The position numbers and the translations under genes are program-made. A stretch of 64,000 nt of DNA from assembly GCA_018824085.1 (NCBI GenBank), contig JAHJHI010000020.1, positions 30,175-94,174 on the forward strand, in the 5' to 3' direction. The notes under the pieces are model-generated. The model did no database searches and was not told where the DNA came from. It saw only the letters and a list, made by a program, of their open reading frames with translations. Origin of the DNA: Gammaproteobacteria bacterium. GTDB lineage: Bacteria > Pseudomonadota > Gammaproteobacteria > Burkholderiales > Rhodocyclaceae. Of the stretch, positions 38,048 to 46,612 are shown one piece after another; the stretch's first letter is position 1, and each line of letters starts with the position of its first letter.

Positions 38048-39712
38048 TCAGCCGGACTCCCGGCCCGCCAGCGTTTCGGCGCGTTCTATCGCGCGTTCGA
38101 GTGCGGCGTCCGGGTGGTCTTGCGGCAGTTGCGGCTGACCACCGCTGTGACGGTAGTCCTCATCGTGAACAATGCCACGACTTGCCGCGGTGTGTCCCGC
38201 CGTTGCGATGCCGGCGGTCACCAGCTGCGGCAGCGCCAGCACCAGCGCGACCATGACGATCTGGATGCCGAGAAAGGGAATGGCGCCCCGGTAGATGTCG
38301 CGCGTGGGCAGCGTCTTCGGCGCCACCGAGCGCAGGTAGAACAGCGAGAAGCCGAAGGGCGGGTGCATGAAGGAGGTCTGCATGTTCACCGCCAGCAGCA
38401 CGCCGAACCACACGAGGTCGATGCCGAGCTTGTCCGCCACCGGCGCGAGCAGCGGCACGATGATGAACGCCAGCTCGAAGAAGTCGAGGAAGAAGGCGAG
38501 CAGGAACACCAGCACCATCACGACGATGAGGAAGCCGGTCTGGCCGCCGGGCAGTCCGAGCAGCAGATGTTCGACCCACAGGTGGCCATTCACGCCATAG
38601 AAGGTGAGCGAGAACACGCGTGCGCCGATCAGGATGAAGATGACGAAGGTCGTCAGCCGCACCGTGCGGTCCAGCGCCTGGTGCAGCAGCTCGCCGGTCA
38701 GCCGGCGCCGGCCCATGGCCATCGCCAGCGCACCGGCCGCGCCCATCGCACCGCCTTCGGTCGGTGTGGCGAGTCCGATGTAGATGGTGCCGAGCACGAG
38801 GAAGATGAGCGCCAGCGGCGGCATCAGCACGAAGGCCACGCGACGCGCCAGATCCGGCAGCAGGTTCAGGCGCAGCAGGCGGTCGGCCACGGCGATCAGC
38901 CAGGCGAAGCCGCCGCCGGCCGTCACGGCGAGCAGTGCGCGCGCGTCGGCCGCCTGCGCCTGCAGAACCGGATGCATGGCTGCGCCGATGCCGGCCAGCG
39001 CGCCGGCGCCCAGCAGCAGCCATACGCCGCGCCGCTCGGCCGCGCCGTGATCGTCCGCCTGCGCCAGCGCGGGCGCGTGTGACGGACGCCGCCAGGCCAC
39101 GAAGCCGACGTACAGCAGGTAGAAGCCGGTCAGGATCAGGCCGGGCAGCAGCGCGCCGCGATACATGTCGCCGACCGGGCGGCCGAGCTGGTCGGCCAGC
39201 ACGATGAGCACGAGCGACGGCGGGATGATCTGCGCCAGCGTGCCCGAGGCGCAGATGACGCCGCTGGCGAGTCGCGCGTCGTAGCCGGCGCGCAGCATGA
39301 TGGGCAGCGAGATCAGGCCCATGGAAATGACCGACGCCGCCACCACGCCGGTGGTCGCCGCCAGCATGGCGCCGACCAGCACGACCGCCACGGCGAGGCC
39401 GCCGCGCAGCGTGCCGAACAGCCGGCCGATGGTTTCCAGCAGGTCTTCCGCCATGCCGGAGCGTTCGAGCACGAGGCCCATGAAGGTGAAGAAGGGAATG
39501 GCGAGCAGCGTGTCGTTGCTCATGACGCCCCATACGCGGTCCGGCATGGCCTGAACCAGCGACGCCGAAAGCAGGCCGAGCTCGATGCCGATGAGGCCGA
39601 ACACGATGCCGCAGGCCGCCAGCGCGAACGCCACCGGCACGCCGGACAGCAGGAACAGCGTCATCGTGCCGAACATGACGGGCGCCAGATTGGCCGCCAG
39701 CCAGGCGTTCAT
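38048..39712 (-). CDS. TRAP transporter large permease (DctM type)
   Basis: A 554-residue inner-membrane protein with at least 12 hydrophobic helices. Signatures of the DctM family are FGTMTLFLLSGVPVAFALA, LLAIPFFTFMGLVLERSGMA, TGVVAASVISMGLISLPIML, ASGTLAQIIPPSLVLIVLAD and LATPTEGGAMGAAGAL. Family members import C4-dicarboxylates, sialic acid or other organic acids with Na+. It is longer than the usual 430 residues because of an inserted loop/helix pair around residues 220-320, as in the larger TRAP subfamily for 2-oxo- or aromatic acids. The start overlaps the end of dctQ (ATGA). Confidence 0.9.
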   Translation of the reverse strand: MNAWLAANLAPVMFGTMTLFLLSGVPVAFALAACGIVFGLIGIELGLLSASLVQAMPDRVWGVMSNDTLLAIPFFTFMGLVLERSGMAEDLLETIGRLFGTLRGGLAVAVVLVGAMLAATTGVVAASVISMGLISLPIMLRAGYDARLASGVICASGTLAQIIPPSLVLIVLADQLGRPVGDMYRGALLPGLILTGFYLLYVGFVAWRRPSHAPALAQADDHGAAERRGVWLLLGAGALAGIGAAMHPVLQAQAADARALLAVTAGGGFAWLIAVADRLLRLNLLPDLARRVAFVLMPPLALIFLVLGTIYIGLATPTEGGAMGAAGALAMAMGRRRLTGELLHQALDRTVRLTTFVIFILIGARVFSLTFYGVNGHLWVEHLLLGLPGGQTGFLIVVMVLVFLLAFFLDFFELAFIIVPLLAPVADKLGIDLVWFGVLLAVNMQTSFMHPPFGFSLFYLRSVAPKTLPTRDIYRGAIPFLGIQIVMVALVLALPQLVTAGIATAGHTAASRGIVHDEDYRHSGGQPQLPQDHPDAALERAIERAETLAGRESG

Positions 39713-40215
39713 CGCGGCAACTCCTGCAGCGCGGCAGCGTGCCGGATCAGCAGTGCGAACGCCTGGGCGGCGAGCAGCGCGAAGCCGGCGGGCACCAGCA
39801 GGCGCGCCGGCCACAGCGGCAGGCCGCCGGCACTGGGCGACATTTCATGGCTTGTCCAGGCGTTGAGGAACCACGGCCAGGACAGCCACAGCAGCAGCAG
39901 CGACACCGGCAGCACCATGAGCACCAGTCCCGCGATGTCGGCCCACTCGCGGGCGCGCGGACCGAGCCGCGACGTGAGCAGGTCGATGCGCACGTGCTCG
40001 TCCAGCCGGAGCACGCGTCCGGCGCCGAGCAGGAAGACCGCGGACACCAGATACCACTGCGCCTCCAGCAGCGCATTGGAACCCGAGTCGAACTTGCGCG
40101 CGACGGCATTGCCCACGGCCAGCAGCACGGCGGCAAGCACGGCCCAGGGCAGCACGCGTCCGCATGCGTTGTTCAGTCGGTCGATCAGGTCGGCCAGCGG
40201 GATGAGGAAACGCAT
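39709..40215 (-). CDS. TRAP transporter small permease (DctQ type)
   Basis: A 168-residue protein with four predicted membrane helices, the normal DctQ size. Features are LPWAVLAAVLLAVGNAVAR, ALLEAQWYLVSAVFLLGAG and RLDEHVRIDLL, the conserved HVRIDLL motif. It precedes the DctM-type gene with a 4-base overlap. The periplasmic binding subunit (DctP) expected with these two is not in the window on either side, so it must be encoded elsewhere or lost. Confidence 0.9.
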   Translation of the reverse strand: MRFLIPLADLIDRLNNACGRVLPWAVLAAVLLAVGNAVARKFDSGSNALLEAQWYLVSAVFLLGAGRVLRLDEHVRIDLLTSRLGPRAREWADIAGLVLMVLPVSLLLLWLSWPWFLNAWTSHEMSPSAGGLPLWPARLLVPAGFALLAAQAFALLIRHAAALQELPR

Positions 40216-40328
40216 CGTTGAGTGCGGTGCCGGCAGGGCGGAAAAGGCGCGATGTTAGCGCCTGCCCGGCGCCCGTGCCCGCGCCTGTGTTTTACTTGAG
40301 GCTGTTTCCGCACTGCACAAAGGACTCC

Positions 40329-40973
40329 ATGAGCGTTACCACCCGCATCTGTCTTGTCCGTCACGGCGAAACCACGTGGAATGTTGACCGCCGGATACAG
40401 GGGCAGCAGGACATCTCACTCAACGAACACGGGCTGCTTCAGGCCAGCGCCACGGCGCAGGCGCTGGCCGGCACGCCGATCGACCTGGTCTACAGCTCGG
40501 ACCTCGCGCGCGCCTGGGTGACGGCGGGGCGCATCGCCGTGCTGCGCGGCCAGCCCGTCATGCCGGAACCGGCGCTGCGCGAGCGCCACTACGGCAGCTT
40601 CCAGTGCCTCACCTACGCCGAGGCGCGCAGCCGGCATCCCCTGGAATTCGAACGTTTCGAGGCGCGCGAACTGGACGCCGGCTTCCCCGGTGACAGCGGC
40701 GAGACGCTCGCCATGTTCGACGCGCGGATCTGGGGTTATGTCGAATCGCTGCGCACCCGTCACTATGGCCAGACCCTCCTGCTCGTGACACATGGCGGCG
40801 TGCTCGACATCGTCGCGCGCCGGGTGCGCCAGCTGCCGCTGGTCGGACCGCGCGACTTCGAGATTGCCAATTGCGCAGTGAACTGGATCGCCTGCGACGA
40901 CAGCGGCTGGCGCGTCGACAGCTGGGGCGACGTGAGTCATCTGGATGGTGCGCTCGACGAATTGCCGGCCTGA
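40329..40973 (+). CDS. Histidine phosphatase family protein (phosphoglycerate-mutase-like)
   Basis: A 214-residue protein of the dPGM/acid phosphatase superfamily. It opens ICLVRHGETTWNVDRRIQGQ with catalytic His in RHGE. It continues with YSSDLARAWVTAGRI, the proton-donor acid in LRERHYGSFQ and the second His in LLVTHGGVLDIV. Related proteins are CobC, GpmB-type phosphatases and sugar phosphatases; substrate is not certain. The ATG at 40329 is preceded by AAAGGA; longer upstream codons are unsupported. Confidence 0.88.
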   Translation: MSVTTRICLVRHGETTWNVDRRIQGQQDISLNEHGLLQASATAQALAGTPIDLVYSSDLARAWVTAGRIAVLRGQPVMPEPALRERHYGSFQCLTYAEARSRHPLEFERFEARELDAGFPGDSGETLAMFDARIWGYVESLRTRHYGQTLLLVTHGGVLDIVARRVRQLPLVGPRDFEIANCAVNWIACDDSGWRVDSWGDVSHLDGALDELPA

Positions 40974-40990
40974 CGCTGTTGCAGCGCAAA

Positions 40991-41014
40991 CCGGCCGGCG
41001 CTTTCGCCGGCCGG
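40991..41014 (+). terminator. Hairpin after the histidine phosphatase gene
   Basis: CCGGCCGGCG and CGCCGGCCGG form a perfect 10-bp stem with a CTTT loop, 18 bases after the stop codon. The tail (CGCTTCGGG) is poor in T, so termination may be weak or Rho-assisted. Confidence 0.5.
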
Positions 41015-41160
41015 CGCTTCGGGCAATAATCGCGGCGCGCCGGACGGCGCCGGATCGGGAAAAATCCTGACAGCACAGAATTTGCGAGGGGCGCGCGACC
41101 GGTGGACCACATTGGCCGACGCATCCCCGGAGGAGGCGACCGGGCAGCTGACCCGGGGCC

Positions 41161-42915
41161 ATGTCGCGGCATACGGACGCACGCGTCCGGCACGTGGATC
41201 GAACCATGAAGCACAAGCAAGCGAGTGCCCGCCAGCCGGGGCCGGGTGAATTGCAGCCCGTCTTTGCCTGGTACAACAGCGGACGTCTGGCGGAAGCCGC
41301 GAGCGCGGCCCGCCAGCTGCTCGGGACCTATCCGTCGGCGGTCGTGCTGCACAGCGTGCTCGGTTCCGCGCTGGCCGGCCTCGGCCGGACGCAGGAGGCG
41401 GAACAGGCCCTGCGCGACGCGGTGAAGGGCAATCCGGGCTCGGCGGAGCTGCTCAGCAATCTCGGGCTCGTGCAGCAACAGTGCGGCCGGCTCGACGACG
41501 CGCTCGCCACCTATCGCCGCGCACTGGCCATCAAGCCGGCCTTCCCCGAACTGCTCTACAACCTCGGCGTCGTGCAGGACGCGCTTGGCCAGCCCGACGC
41601 GGCGGCGGCCAGCTATCGCAAGGCGATCGGACTGCAGCCGCGCATGGCGGTGGCGCATTTCAATCTGGGCAGCGTGCTCGACCGCCTCGGCCAGCGCGAA
41701 GACGCCGTTGCGGCCTACCGCAGCGCCATCGACATCGAGCCGGGCTTCGTCGAGGCCTGGTCGAATCTCGGCGCCTCGCAGCAGAAGCTCGGCCGGCACG
41801 ACGAGGCGGTGGCGAGCTACCGCAAGGCGCTCGCAATCCAGCCCAACGCCACCGCGTGGTTCAACCTCGGCACCGCGCAGCGCGACCATGGCCTGCTTGC
41901 CGACGCGCGCGAAAGCTATCGCCAGGCGCTGGCGCTGGCGCCCGCCTACGCCGACGCGCACAGCAATCTCGGCGAAATCCTGCGTGACCAGGGCGACACC
42001 GCCGCGACGCTCGCAGCCTTCCGCGCCGCGCTCGACATCGATCCGGCGCACGGCGAGGCGAACTACAACCTCGGCCTGCTGCACTACGACATGGGCGAGC
42101 TTGTGCAGGCCATCCCGTTCTTCGAGCGCGCGCGCATCCGCGACTGGCAGGAACGGGTGCTGTACTGCCTGTACAAGACGGAACAGTGGGACGCCTTCCG
42201 GTCCCGGCTCGCCGGCATGATGGCGCCCCGCAACAATTCGCCGATGCTCGCCACGCTGTCCGCGCACCACGCCGTGAATTTCGGCGTGGCCGACGGCTAC
42301 GGTTTCTGTCCGGCCCCGCTCGATTTCGTGCACCTCGGCCACGTCGCGGCCCTGACCGACGCGCACGACACGCTGCTCGCCGACCTGCTGCGCGATGTCA
42401 CGCATGCCGAGATCGAGGCGCGCCGGCAGGGGCGTCTGCACCACGGCATCCAGTCGGCCGGCAACCTGTTCCGGCGCAGCGAGCCGTCGTTCGCGCGACT
42501 GGCGTCATTGATCCGCGACGAACTGGCGCGCTACCGTGCGGGGCTTGCCGGCGCCGACTGCGTGTTCGCGCAGGATTTTCCGGCGCAGATCGAGTTCAGC
42601 AGCGCCTGGTACGTCAAGATGAACAAGGGCGGCCACCTCACGTCGCACATCCATGAAACCGGCTGGCTGTCCGGCGTCGTCTATCTCGCCATGCCGGGCG
42701 GCCGGGCGGAGGGCTCATTGGCAGGCGGCATCGAATTCAGCACCGACGGCGACGGCTATCCGCGCCGGCACGAAAACTTTCCGCGCCGGACGCTGCTGCC
42801 GGGCGTGGGCGACATCGTGTTCTTCCCGTCGTCGCTGTTCCACCGCACGATTCCGTTCGAATCGGACGAAGAGCGCATCTGCATCGCCTTCGACGTGAAA
42901 CCCGCGCAGGCCTGA
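41161..42915 (+). CDS. TPR protein fused to a putative 2OG-Fe(II) oxygenase
   Basis: A 584-residue cytosolic protein. Residues about 30-340 contain eight or more TPR units (for example AELLSNLGLVQQQCGRLDDA, LYNLGVVQDALGQPDAAA, AWSNLGASQQKLGRHDEA). The C-terminal 150 residues match putative 2OG-Fe(II) oxygenases: a metal motif in HLTSHIHETGWLSGVVYL near 495, and a distal His in FFPSSLFHRTIPFES near 561. Family members are often hydroxylases of peptides or natural products, with TPRs binding the substrate protein. An ATG at 41206 is an alternative start. It is convergent with the sensor kinase. Confidence 0.87.
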   Translation: MSRHTDARVRHVDRTMKHKQASARQPGPGELQPVFAWYNSGRLAEAASAARQLLGTYPSAVVLHSVLGSALAGLGRTQEAEQALRDAVKGNPGSAELLSNLGLVQQQCGRLDDALATYRRALAIKPAFPELLYNLGVVQDALGQPDAAAASYRKAIGLQPRMAVAHFNLGSVLDRLGQREDAVAAYRSAIDIEPGFVEAWSNLGASQQKLGRHDEAVASYRKALAIQPNATAWFNLGTAQRDHGLLADARESYRQALALAPAYADAHSNLGEILRDQGDTAATLAAFRAALDIDPAHGEANYNLGLLHYDMGELVQAIPFFERARIRDWQERVLYCLYKTEQWDAFRSRLAGMMAPRNNSPMLATLSAHHAVNFGVADGYGFCPAPLDFVHLGHVAALTDAHDTLLADLLRDVTHAEIEARRQGRLHHGIQSAGNLFRRSEPSFARLASLIRDELARYRAGLAGADCVFAQDFPAQIEFSSAWYVKMNKGGHLTSHIHETGWLSGVVYLAMPGGRAEGSLAGGIEFSTDGDGYPRRHENFPRRTLLPGVGDIVFFPSSLFHRTIPFESDEERICIAFDVKPAQA

Positions 42916-42976
42916 CGGGCGCCGTCAGCTGTCCGGCACGGTGGCCCGCGCGCGAGTCGTCAGCAGATGTTTCAGC

Positions 42977-43007
42977 GCCCGCGGCGCTTGCGCGTCAAGC
43001 CGCGGGC
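42977..43007 (-). terminator. Hairpin at the end of the sensor-kinase operon
   Basis: On the minus strand GCCCGCGGCTTG pairs with CAAGCGCCGCGGGC (one 2-base bulge), overlapping the kinase stop codon. No U-tract follows (GCTGAAAC), so it may be a weak or Rho-assisted terminator between convergent genes. Confidence 0.4.
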
Positions 43008-44380
43008 AGGTGCAGCACCGCGCGCAGTCCGGGTTGTGCGTCGCCCAGTTCCACGCTGCCGTGATGCAGGCGCGCGACCGAATGCACCAGGCTCAGCCCG
43101 AGTCCGAGGCCGGGCGCATTGCGTGCGCTCTCCAGCCGGTACAGGCGCTCGAACACCCGCTGTCGCTCCGCGATCGGGATGCCCGGCCCCTGATCGGATA
43201 CGCAGAGCTGCCAGCCGTTGCCGTCGCGGGCCAGCCGGACCGTGACGCGGCCGCCCGGCGGACTGTACTTGATGGCGTTGTCGATCAGGTTGATGAGCGC
43301 CTGGAACAGCAGGTCGCGATGCCCGGTGCAGCTCGCCGTCGCCGGCCGGGGTGCGTCGAACGCGAGGCGCAACTGATGCGCGTCGGCCAGCGGTTCCATG
43401 AAATCGACCGCGTCGCGCGCCAGTTCGCACAGGTCGAGTTCGCGGAATTCGGCGCGCAGCAGGCCCGAGTCGACGCTGGCGATGCGCAGCAGTGACTGGA
43501 AGGTGGACAGCACCTGGTCGACGTCGACCAGATTGCGCTCCAGCCACTCCGGCAGTTCGTCGGCGCCGGGTGGATGGTGCAGCGCTGCCTCGATGCGGGC
43601 GCGATGGCGGGTCAGCGGCGAGCGCAGGTCGTGCGCGATGTTGTCGGTGGCGCCGCGCACCGACGCGATGAGGCGGTCGATGCGATCCAGCATGCCGTTG
43701 AGCGTCAGCGCGAGCCGGTCGAATTCGTCTGCCGGGTGGTCGGTCGCGCGTACCGGAATGCGGTGCTGCAGGTCGCCGTCCATGATCTGCTGCGCGGCGA
43801 GGCGGATGGTTTCCACCGGGCGCAGCGCGGCGCGCGTGATCAGATAGCCGCCGACCAGCGACACCAGCAGCATCAGGCCGAAGCTCAGCAGCGCAGCGTG
43901 CCGGATGTCGGTGCGCACCTGCTGGACTTCGTATTCGTCGAAGCCGACGAGCAGGCGGCTGCCGTCGGGCAGGCGTGCCCAGCGCGCGACGATGTCGGTG
44001 TCGCCGGCGTGGCGCACGCTGGGCAGGCGCAGCGCGGCCGGCGCGTCGCCGGCGGCCTCGGGCCAGTGGTCGAGATTGCCGACCAGCACTTGCCCGTCGG
44101 CCGATTCCAGCCGGTAGATGCGGTCGTGGTTGGGCGAACGCATGTCGAGCCGCTGGCGGATCAGGCCGCTTACGCCCGTCACGCCATCGACGCGGAACTC
44201 GGCTTCGAGAATGCCCAGTTCGGATTCGACGCTTTCCTGCACATGCACCAGCATGAACTGCCCGGCGAGCCAGCTCACGAGCAGCAGCAGCAGACCGAAG
44301 CCGATCGCCAGCAGCGCGCTGTTGGCCAGTGTCAGGCGTGCCGTCGTGCTGAAGCCGGGTGCGCGCAGCGGCCTTGTCAC
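42995..44380 (-). CDS. Sensor histidine kinase (OmpR-family partner)
   Basis: A 461-residue membrane kinase. The GTG at 44380 overlaps the previous stop (GTGA). Membrane helices at about 20-45 and 163-182 flank a periplasmic sensor domain of about 115 residues. HAMP follows (ALRPVETIRLAAQQIMDGDL). The H-box is TDNIAHDLRSPLTRHRARIE with H250. The ATPase boxes are LINLIDNAIKYSPPGG (N), SDQGPGIPIAERQRVFERLYR (G1/F) and GLGLGLSLVHSVARLHHG (G2). It is the third gene of regulator, SpeE-like, kinase. Sensor specificity is unknown. Confidence 0.93.
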   Translation of the reverse strand: MTRPLRAPGFSTTARLTLANSALLAIGFGLLLLLVSWLAGQFMLVHVQESVESELGILEAEFRVDGVTGVSGLIRQRLDMRSPNHDRIYRLESADGQVLVGNLDHWPEAAGDAPAALRLPSVRHAGDTDIVARWARLPDGSRLLVGFDEYEVQQVRTDIRHAALLSFGLMLLVSLVGGYLITRAALRPVETIRLAAQQIMDGDLQHRIPVRATDHPADEFDRLALTLNGMLDRIDRLIASVRGATDNIAHDLRSPLTRHRARIEAALHHPPGADELPEWLERNLVDVDQVLSTFQSLLRIASVDSGLLRAEFRELDLCELARDAVDFMEPLADAHQLRLAFDAPRPATASCTGHRDLLFQALINLIDNAIKYSPPGGRVTVRLARDGNGWQLCVSDQGPGIPIAERQRVFERLYRLESARNAPGLGLGLSLVHSVARLHHGSVELGDAQPGLRAVLHLPAA

Positions 44381-45192
44381 TCTTCGGTCTCCAGCGTGCG
44401 CCACCCCGTGCGCCGTGGTGCCGGCGACAGGTCGCGCAGGCGGCCCTCGACGAGCGCGCGTGCCAGCCACAGCAGGTCGACGCCGATCTGCCGGCCGAGC
44501 GCGCGGGCGCGCACCTGCAGCTGCTTTTCCGACAGGCGGAAGGCATTGCCGCGCGTCGCGAAGACGATGAGGTTGTCGCTGTCGCGGGTGGCGACCACGC
44601 GGACCGAATTGGCGAAACTCCGCCGCACGCGCGTGATGTAGGCGTCATGCAGCGGGTCCGTGGCGTGCAGGTTGATGATCAGGATGCCGGTCGGCGCCAG
44701 CGCCGCGGCGCAATCGTCATAGAAGCGCTGGGTGCACAGCACCGGCACCTGTCCGCCGATGTCGAAGCCGTCGACCATCAGCAGATCGAACGCGCCGTCG
44801 TGCCGGGCGACCCACTCGGCGCCGTCGGCGCACGCGATGGCGAGCCGCTCGTCATCCGGTGGAATCAGGAAGCGCTCGCGCAGCGCGATCACCGAGGGTG
44901 CGATCTCCGCGACGTCGATGCGGGCCTGCGGCACCAGATGACGACAGGCCTTGACCAGCGAGCCGCCGCCGAGCCCCACCATGCCGATCCGCCGGGGCGC
45001 CGGGTCGAACAGCAGTGCGGAGATCATGATGTGGGAGTATTCGAGCAGCAGGTCGCACGGGCGCGCCGGGTCCATGCTGCTCTGGACCGCCGCGCTGTCG
45101 AAGCGCAGCGTGAGCACGCCGTCGTGCTCCTGCACGATGGGCTCGCCGGGTGCGCTGCCGGCCCAGTGCGACGCGTCGTCCGCCACGCTCAT
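44377..45192 (-). CDS. Spermidine-synthase-like (SpeE-fold) protein between regulator and kinase
   Basis: A 271-residue protein with the spermidine-synthase/methyltransferase Rossmann core. RIGMVGLGGGSLVKACRHLV takes the place of the GGGDGG loop, with Ser instead of the Asp that binds the aminopropyl donor. RIDVAEIAPSVIAL and DLLMVDGFDIGGQVP follow. The N-terminal beta domain is short. Loss of the donor-binding Asp suggests it is not a true spermidine synthase. Both ends overlap its neighbours by four bases (ATGA at 45189, GTGA at 44377), so it is made together with the two-component pair. SpeE-like genes occur beside PmrAB-type systems in Pseudomonas, which may be a useful parallel. Confidence 0.8.
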   Translation of the reverse strand: MSVADDASHWAGSAPGEPIVQEHDGVLTLRFDSAAVQSSMDPARPCDLLLEYSHIMISALLFDPAPRRIGMVGLGGGSLVKACRHLVPQARIDVAEIAPSVIALRERFLIPPDDERLAIACADGAEWVARHDGAFDLLMVDGFDIGGQVPVLCTQRFYDDCAAALAPTGILIINLHATDPLHDAYITRVRRSFANSVRVVATRDSDNLIVFATRGNAFRLSEKQLQVRARALGRQIGVDLLWLARALVEGRLRDLSPAPRRTGWRTLETEE

Positions 45193-45866
45193 TTCGGGGT
45201 GCGCAGGCAGTAGCCGGATCCGCGCAGCGTGTGGATGAGCGCCGGCCATGGCGCGCGGTCGACCTTGGCGCGCAGGCGCGAGATATGCACGTCGATGACG
45301 TTGGTCTGCGGGTCGAAGTGGTAGTCCCACACGCCCTCGAGCAGCATGGTGCGTGTGACCACCTGTCCGGCGTGGCGCATCAGGAACTCCAGCACGCGAT
45401 ATTCCTGCGGCTTGAGCGGGATGTCCTCGCCGTCGCGCGTCACCACATGGGTCATGCGGTCGAGCTCCAGACCGGCGACGCGCAGCACGCTTTCGGCGAC
45501 CGGCATGAGGCCGCGCCGCGTGATCACGTCCAGGCGCGCCATCAGTTCCGCCATCGAGAACGGCTTCACGAGATAGTCGTCGCCGCCGGCGCGCAGGCCG
45601 CGGACGCGTTCGTCGACCTGGCCGAGCGCGCTCAGGATGAGTACCGGCACACGCGAGCCCGTGGCGCGCAGTGCGGCGAGCATCGAAAGGCCATCCATCT
45701 GCGGCATCAGGCGGTCCAGCACGATGGCGTCGTAGCGCTCGCCGGTGGCGAGGAACAGGCCCTCGCGGCCGTTCGGCGCGTGGTCGACCGCATGTCCGGC
45801 CTCGCGCAGGCCGCGGCACAGGAAGCCGGCAATTTCGCTGTCGTCCTCGACGACCAGGATGCGCAT
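45189..45866 (-). CDS. OmpR/PhoB-family response regulator
   Basis: A 225-residue regulator. The receiver has acidic pocket EDD at residues 7-9, phospho-acceptor D51 in AIVLDRLMPQMDG, Thr/Ser in LILSAL, and Lys in DDYLVKPFS. The C-terminal winged helix contains LDRMTHVVTRDGEDIPLKPQ, LLEGVWDYHFDPQTNVIDVH and ISRLRAKVD, the OmpR recognition-helix region. The start at 45866 places the first strand correctly. It lies 17 bases downstream of a cytochrome b561 gene and likely controls the divergent efflux operon, although no binding box can be assigned. Confidence 0.94.
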   Translation of the reverse strand: MRILVVEDDSEIAGFLCRGLREAGHAVDHAPNGREGLFLATGERYDAIVLDRLMPQMDGLSMLAALRATGSRVPVLILSALGQVDERVRGLRAGGDDYLVKPFSMAELMARLDVITRRGLMPVAESVLRVAGLELDRMTHVVTRDGEDIPLKPQEYRVLEFLMRHAGQVVTRTMLLEGVWDYHFDPQTNVIDVHISRLRAKVDRAPWPALIHTLRGSGYCLRTPK

Positions 45867-45883
45867 GGTGTCAGCCGCCGGAA

Positions 45884-46444
45884 TCAGGACGCATGACGCG
45901 CCTGCGGATTGTGGGCGAACAGCCGGTGCAGCAGCGCCATGCCGGCATGGCCGCCCAGATAGGCGTACAGCAGCGGCGTCGCCAGTTCGTGCAGGTCGCC
46001 GATGCGGTGTGCCGTTCCGCTTGACGCGCCGACCAGCCAGATCGCGCCGCCGGTGGCGCAGAACCACAGTGTCAGCAGCAGACCGAGTACCTGCACCGCG
46101 CGGGCCAGCGCGCCGGTGTCATCGGCGGCCGCAGGGTTCAGCGTCAGCACGGCGCCTATCAGCGAGCGGCATTGTGCCCGCAACACCGTGCGGCCGGCGG
46201 CGTCCAGTCGAGGCAATTCGCCGCGCCGGAACAGTCGCCAGGCGATGAAGGCGAGCGCGATGAAGGCGATCAGGCCGGCCCACTCGTGCAGCGTGAACAG
46301 CAGGCGGCCGGTGCTGTCCGGCGCGCCGTCCCGCCAGGGCCTGGTCATCCATTCGGACGCGATGATCTGGAAGATGACGGTGAGCGCGAGTACTGCGTGG
46401 TTGATGCGCCGGATCGATGTCCAGCGCGAGGCATGTGTATCCAT
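45884..46444 (-). CDS. Cytochrome b561-family membrane protein
   Basis: A 186-residue membrane protein with four hydrophobic helices. Candidate haem-ligand His residues are in RRINHAVLALTVIFQII near the N-terminus, LFTLHEWAGLIAF, and the last helices IGDLHELATPLLYAYLGGHAG and MALLHRLF. Members of this group pass electrons between quinol and periplasmic partners. The start at 46444 (MDTHASRWTSIRRINHA) is the first one consistent with helix 1. It probably leads the transcript into the two-component genes 17 bases downstream. Confidence 0.82.
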   Translation of the reverse strand: MDTHASRWTSIRRINHAVLALTVIFQIIASEWMTRPWRDGAPDSTGRLLFTLHEWAGLIAFIALAFIAWRLFRRGELPRLDAAGRTVLRAQCRSLIGAVLTLNPAAADDTGALARAVQVLGLLLTLWFCATGGAIWLVGASSGTAHRIGDLHELATPLLYAYLGGHAGMALLHRLFAHNPQARHAS

Positions 46445-46519
46445 TTGACCGTGCCCGAAACGGCGTCCCTGTCGATTGATGAATGTCCAGCGTGCGCCGT
46501 GCAGCGTGTATCGGAGATT

Positions 46520-46551
46520 GCCGGAACATGAACGTTTATTCACGTTCCGGC
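46520..46551. promoter_or_regulatory. Inverted repeat in the divergent b561/efflux control region
   Basis: GCCGGAAC (46520-46527) and GTTCCGGC (46544-46551) are perfect inverted arms with a 16-base AT-rich spacer, and a nested GAACG/CGTTC pair is available. It lies between divergent genes where a response-regulator or other operator is expected. Either operator or RNA hairpin is possible. Confidence 0.45.
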
Positions 46552-46578
46552 AAGGCTGTGGCAAACCGCCGGGGCGCA

Positions 46579-46600
46579 AAGTCGGCGGGTTTTCCGACTT
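46579..46600. promoter_or_regulatory. Second inverted repeat just before the TolC-like gene
   Basis: AAGTCGG (46579-46585) and CCGACTT (46594-46600) form a 7-bp palindrome with an 8-base CGGGTTTT spacer, ending 12 bases before the ATG at 46613. It may be an operator or a 5' leader hairpin of the efflux operon. Confidence 0.4.
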
Positions 46601-46612
46601 CCGTGGACTGCC

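Noticed and set aside
40609..42444. A 611-codon minus-strand frame
   Set aside because: Antisense to the histidine phosphatase and the TPR/oxygenase gene, without recognisable domain or ribosome site.
44377..45192. Calling the SpeE-like gene a true spermidine synthase
   Set aside because: The Asp of the GGGDGG loop is replaced by Ser and the usual N-terminal domain is short, so only the fold is claimed.
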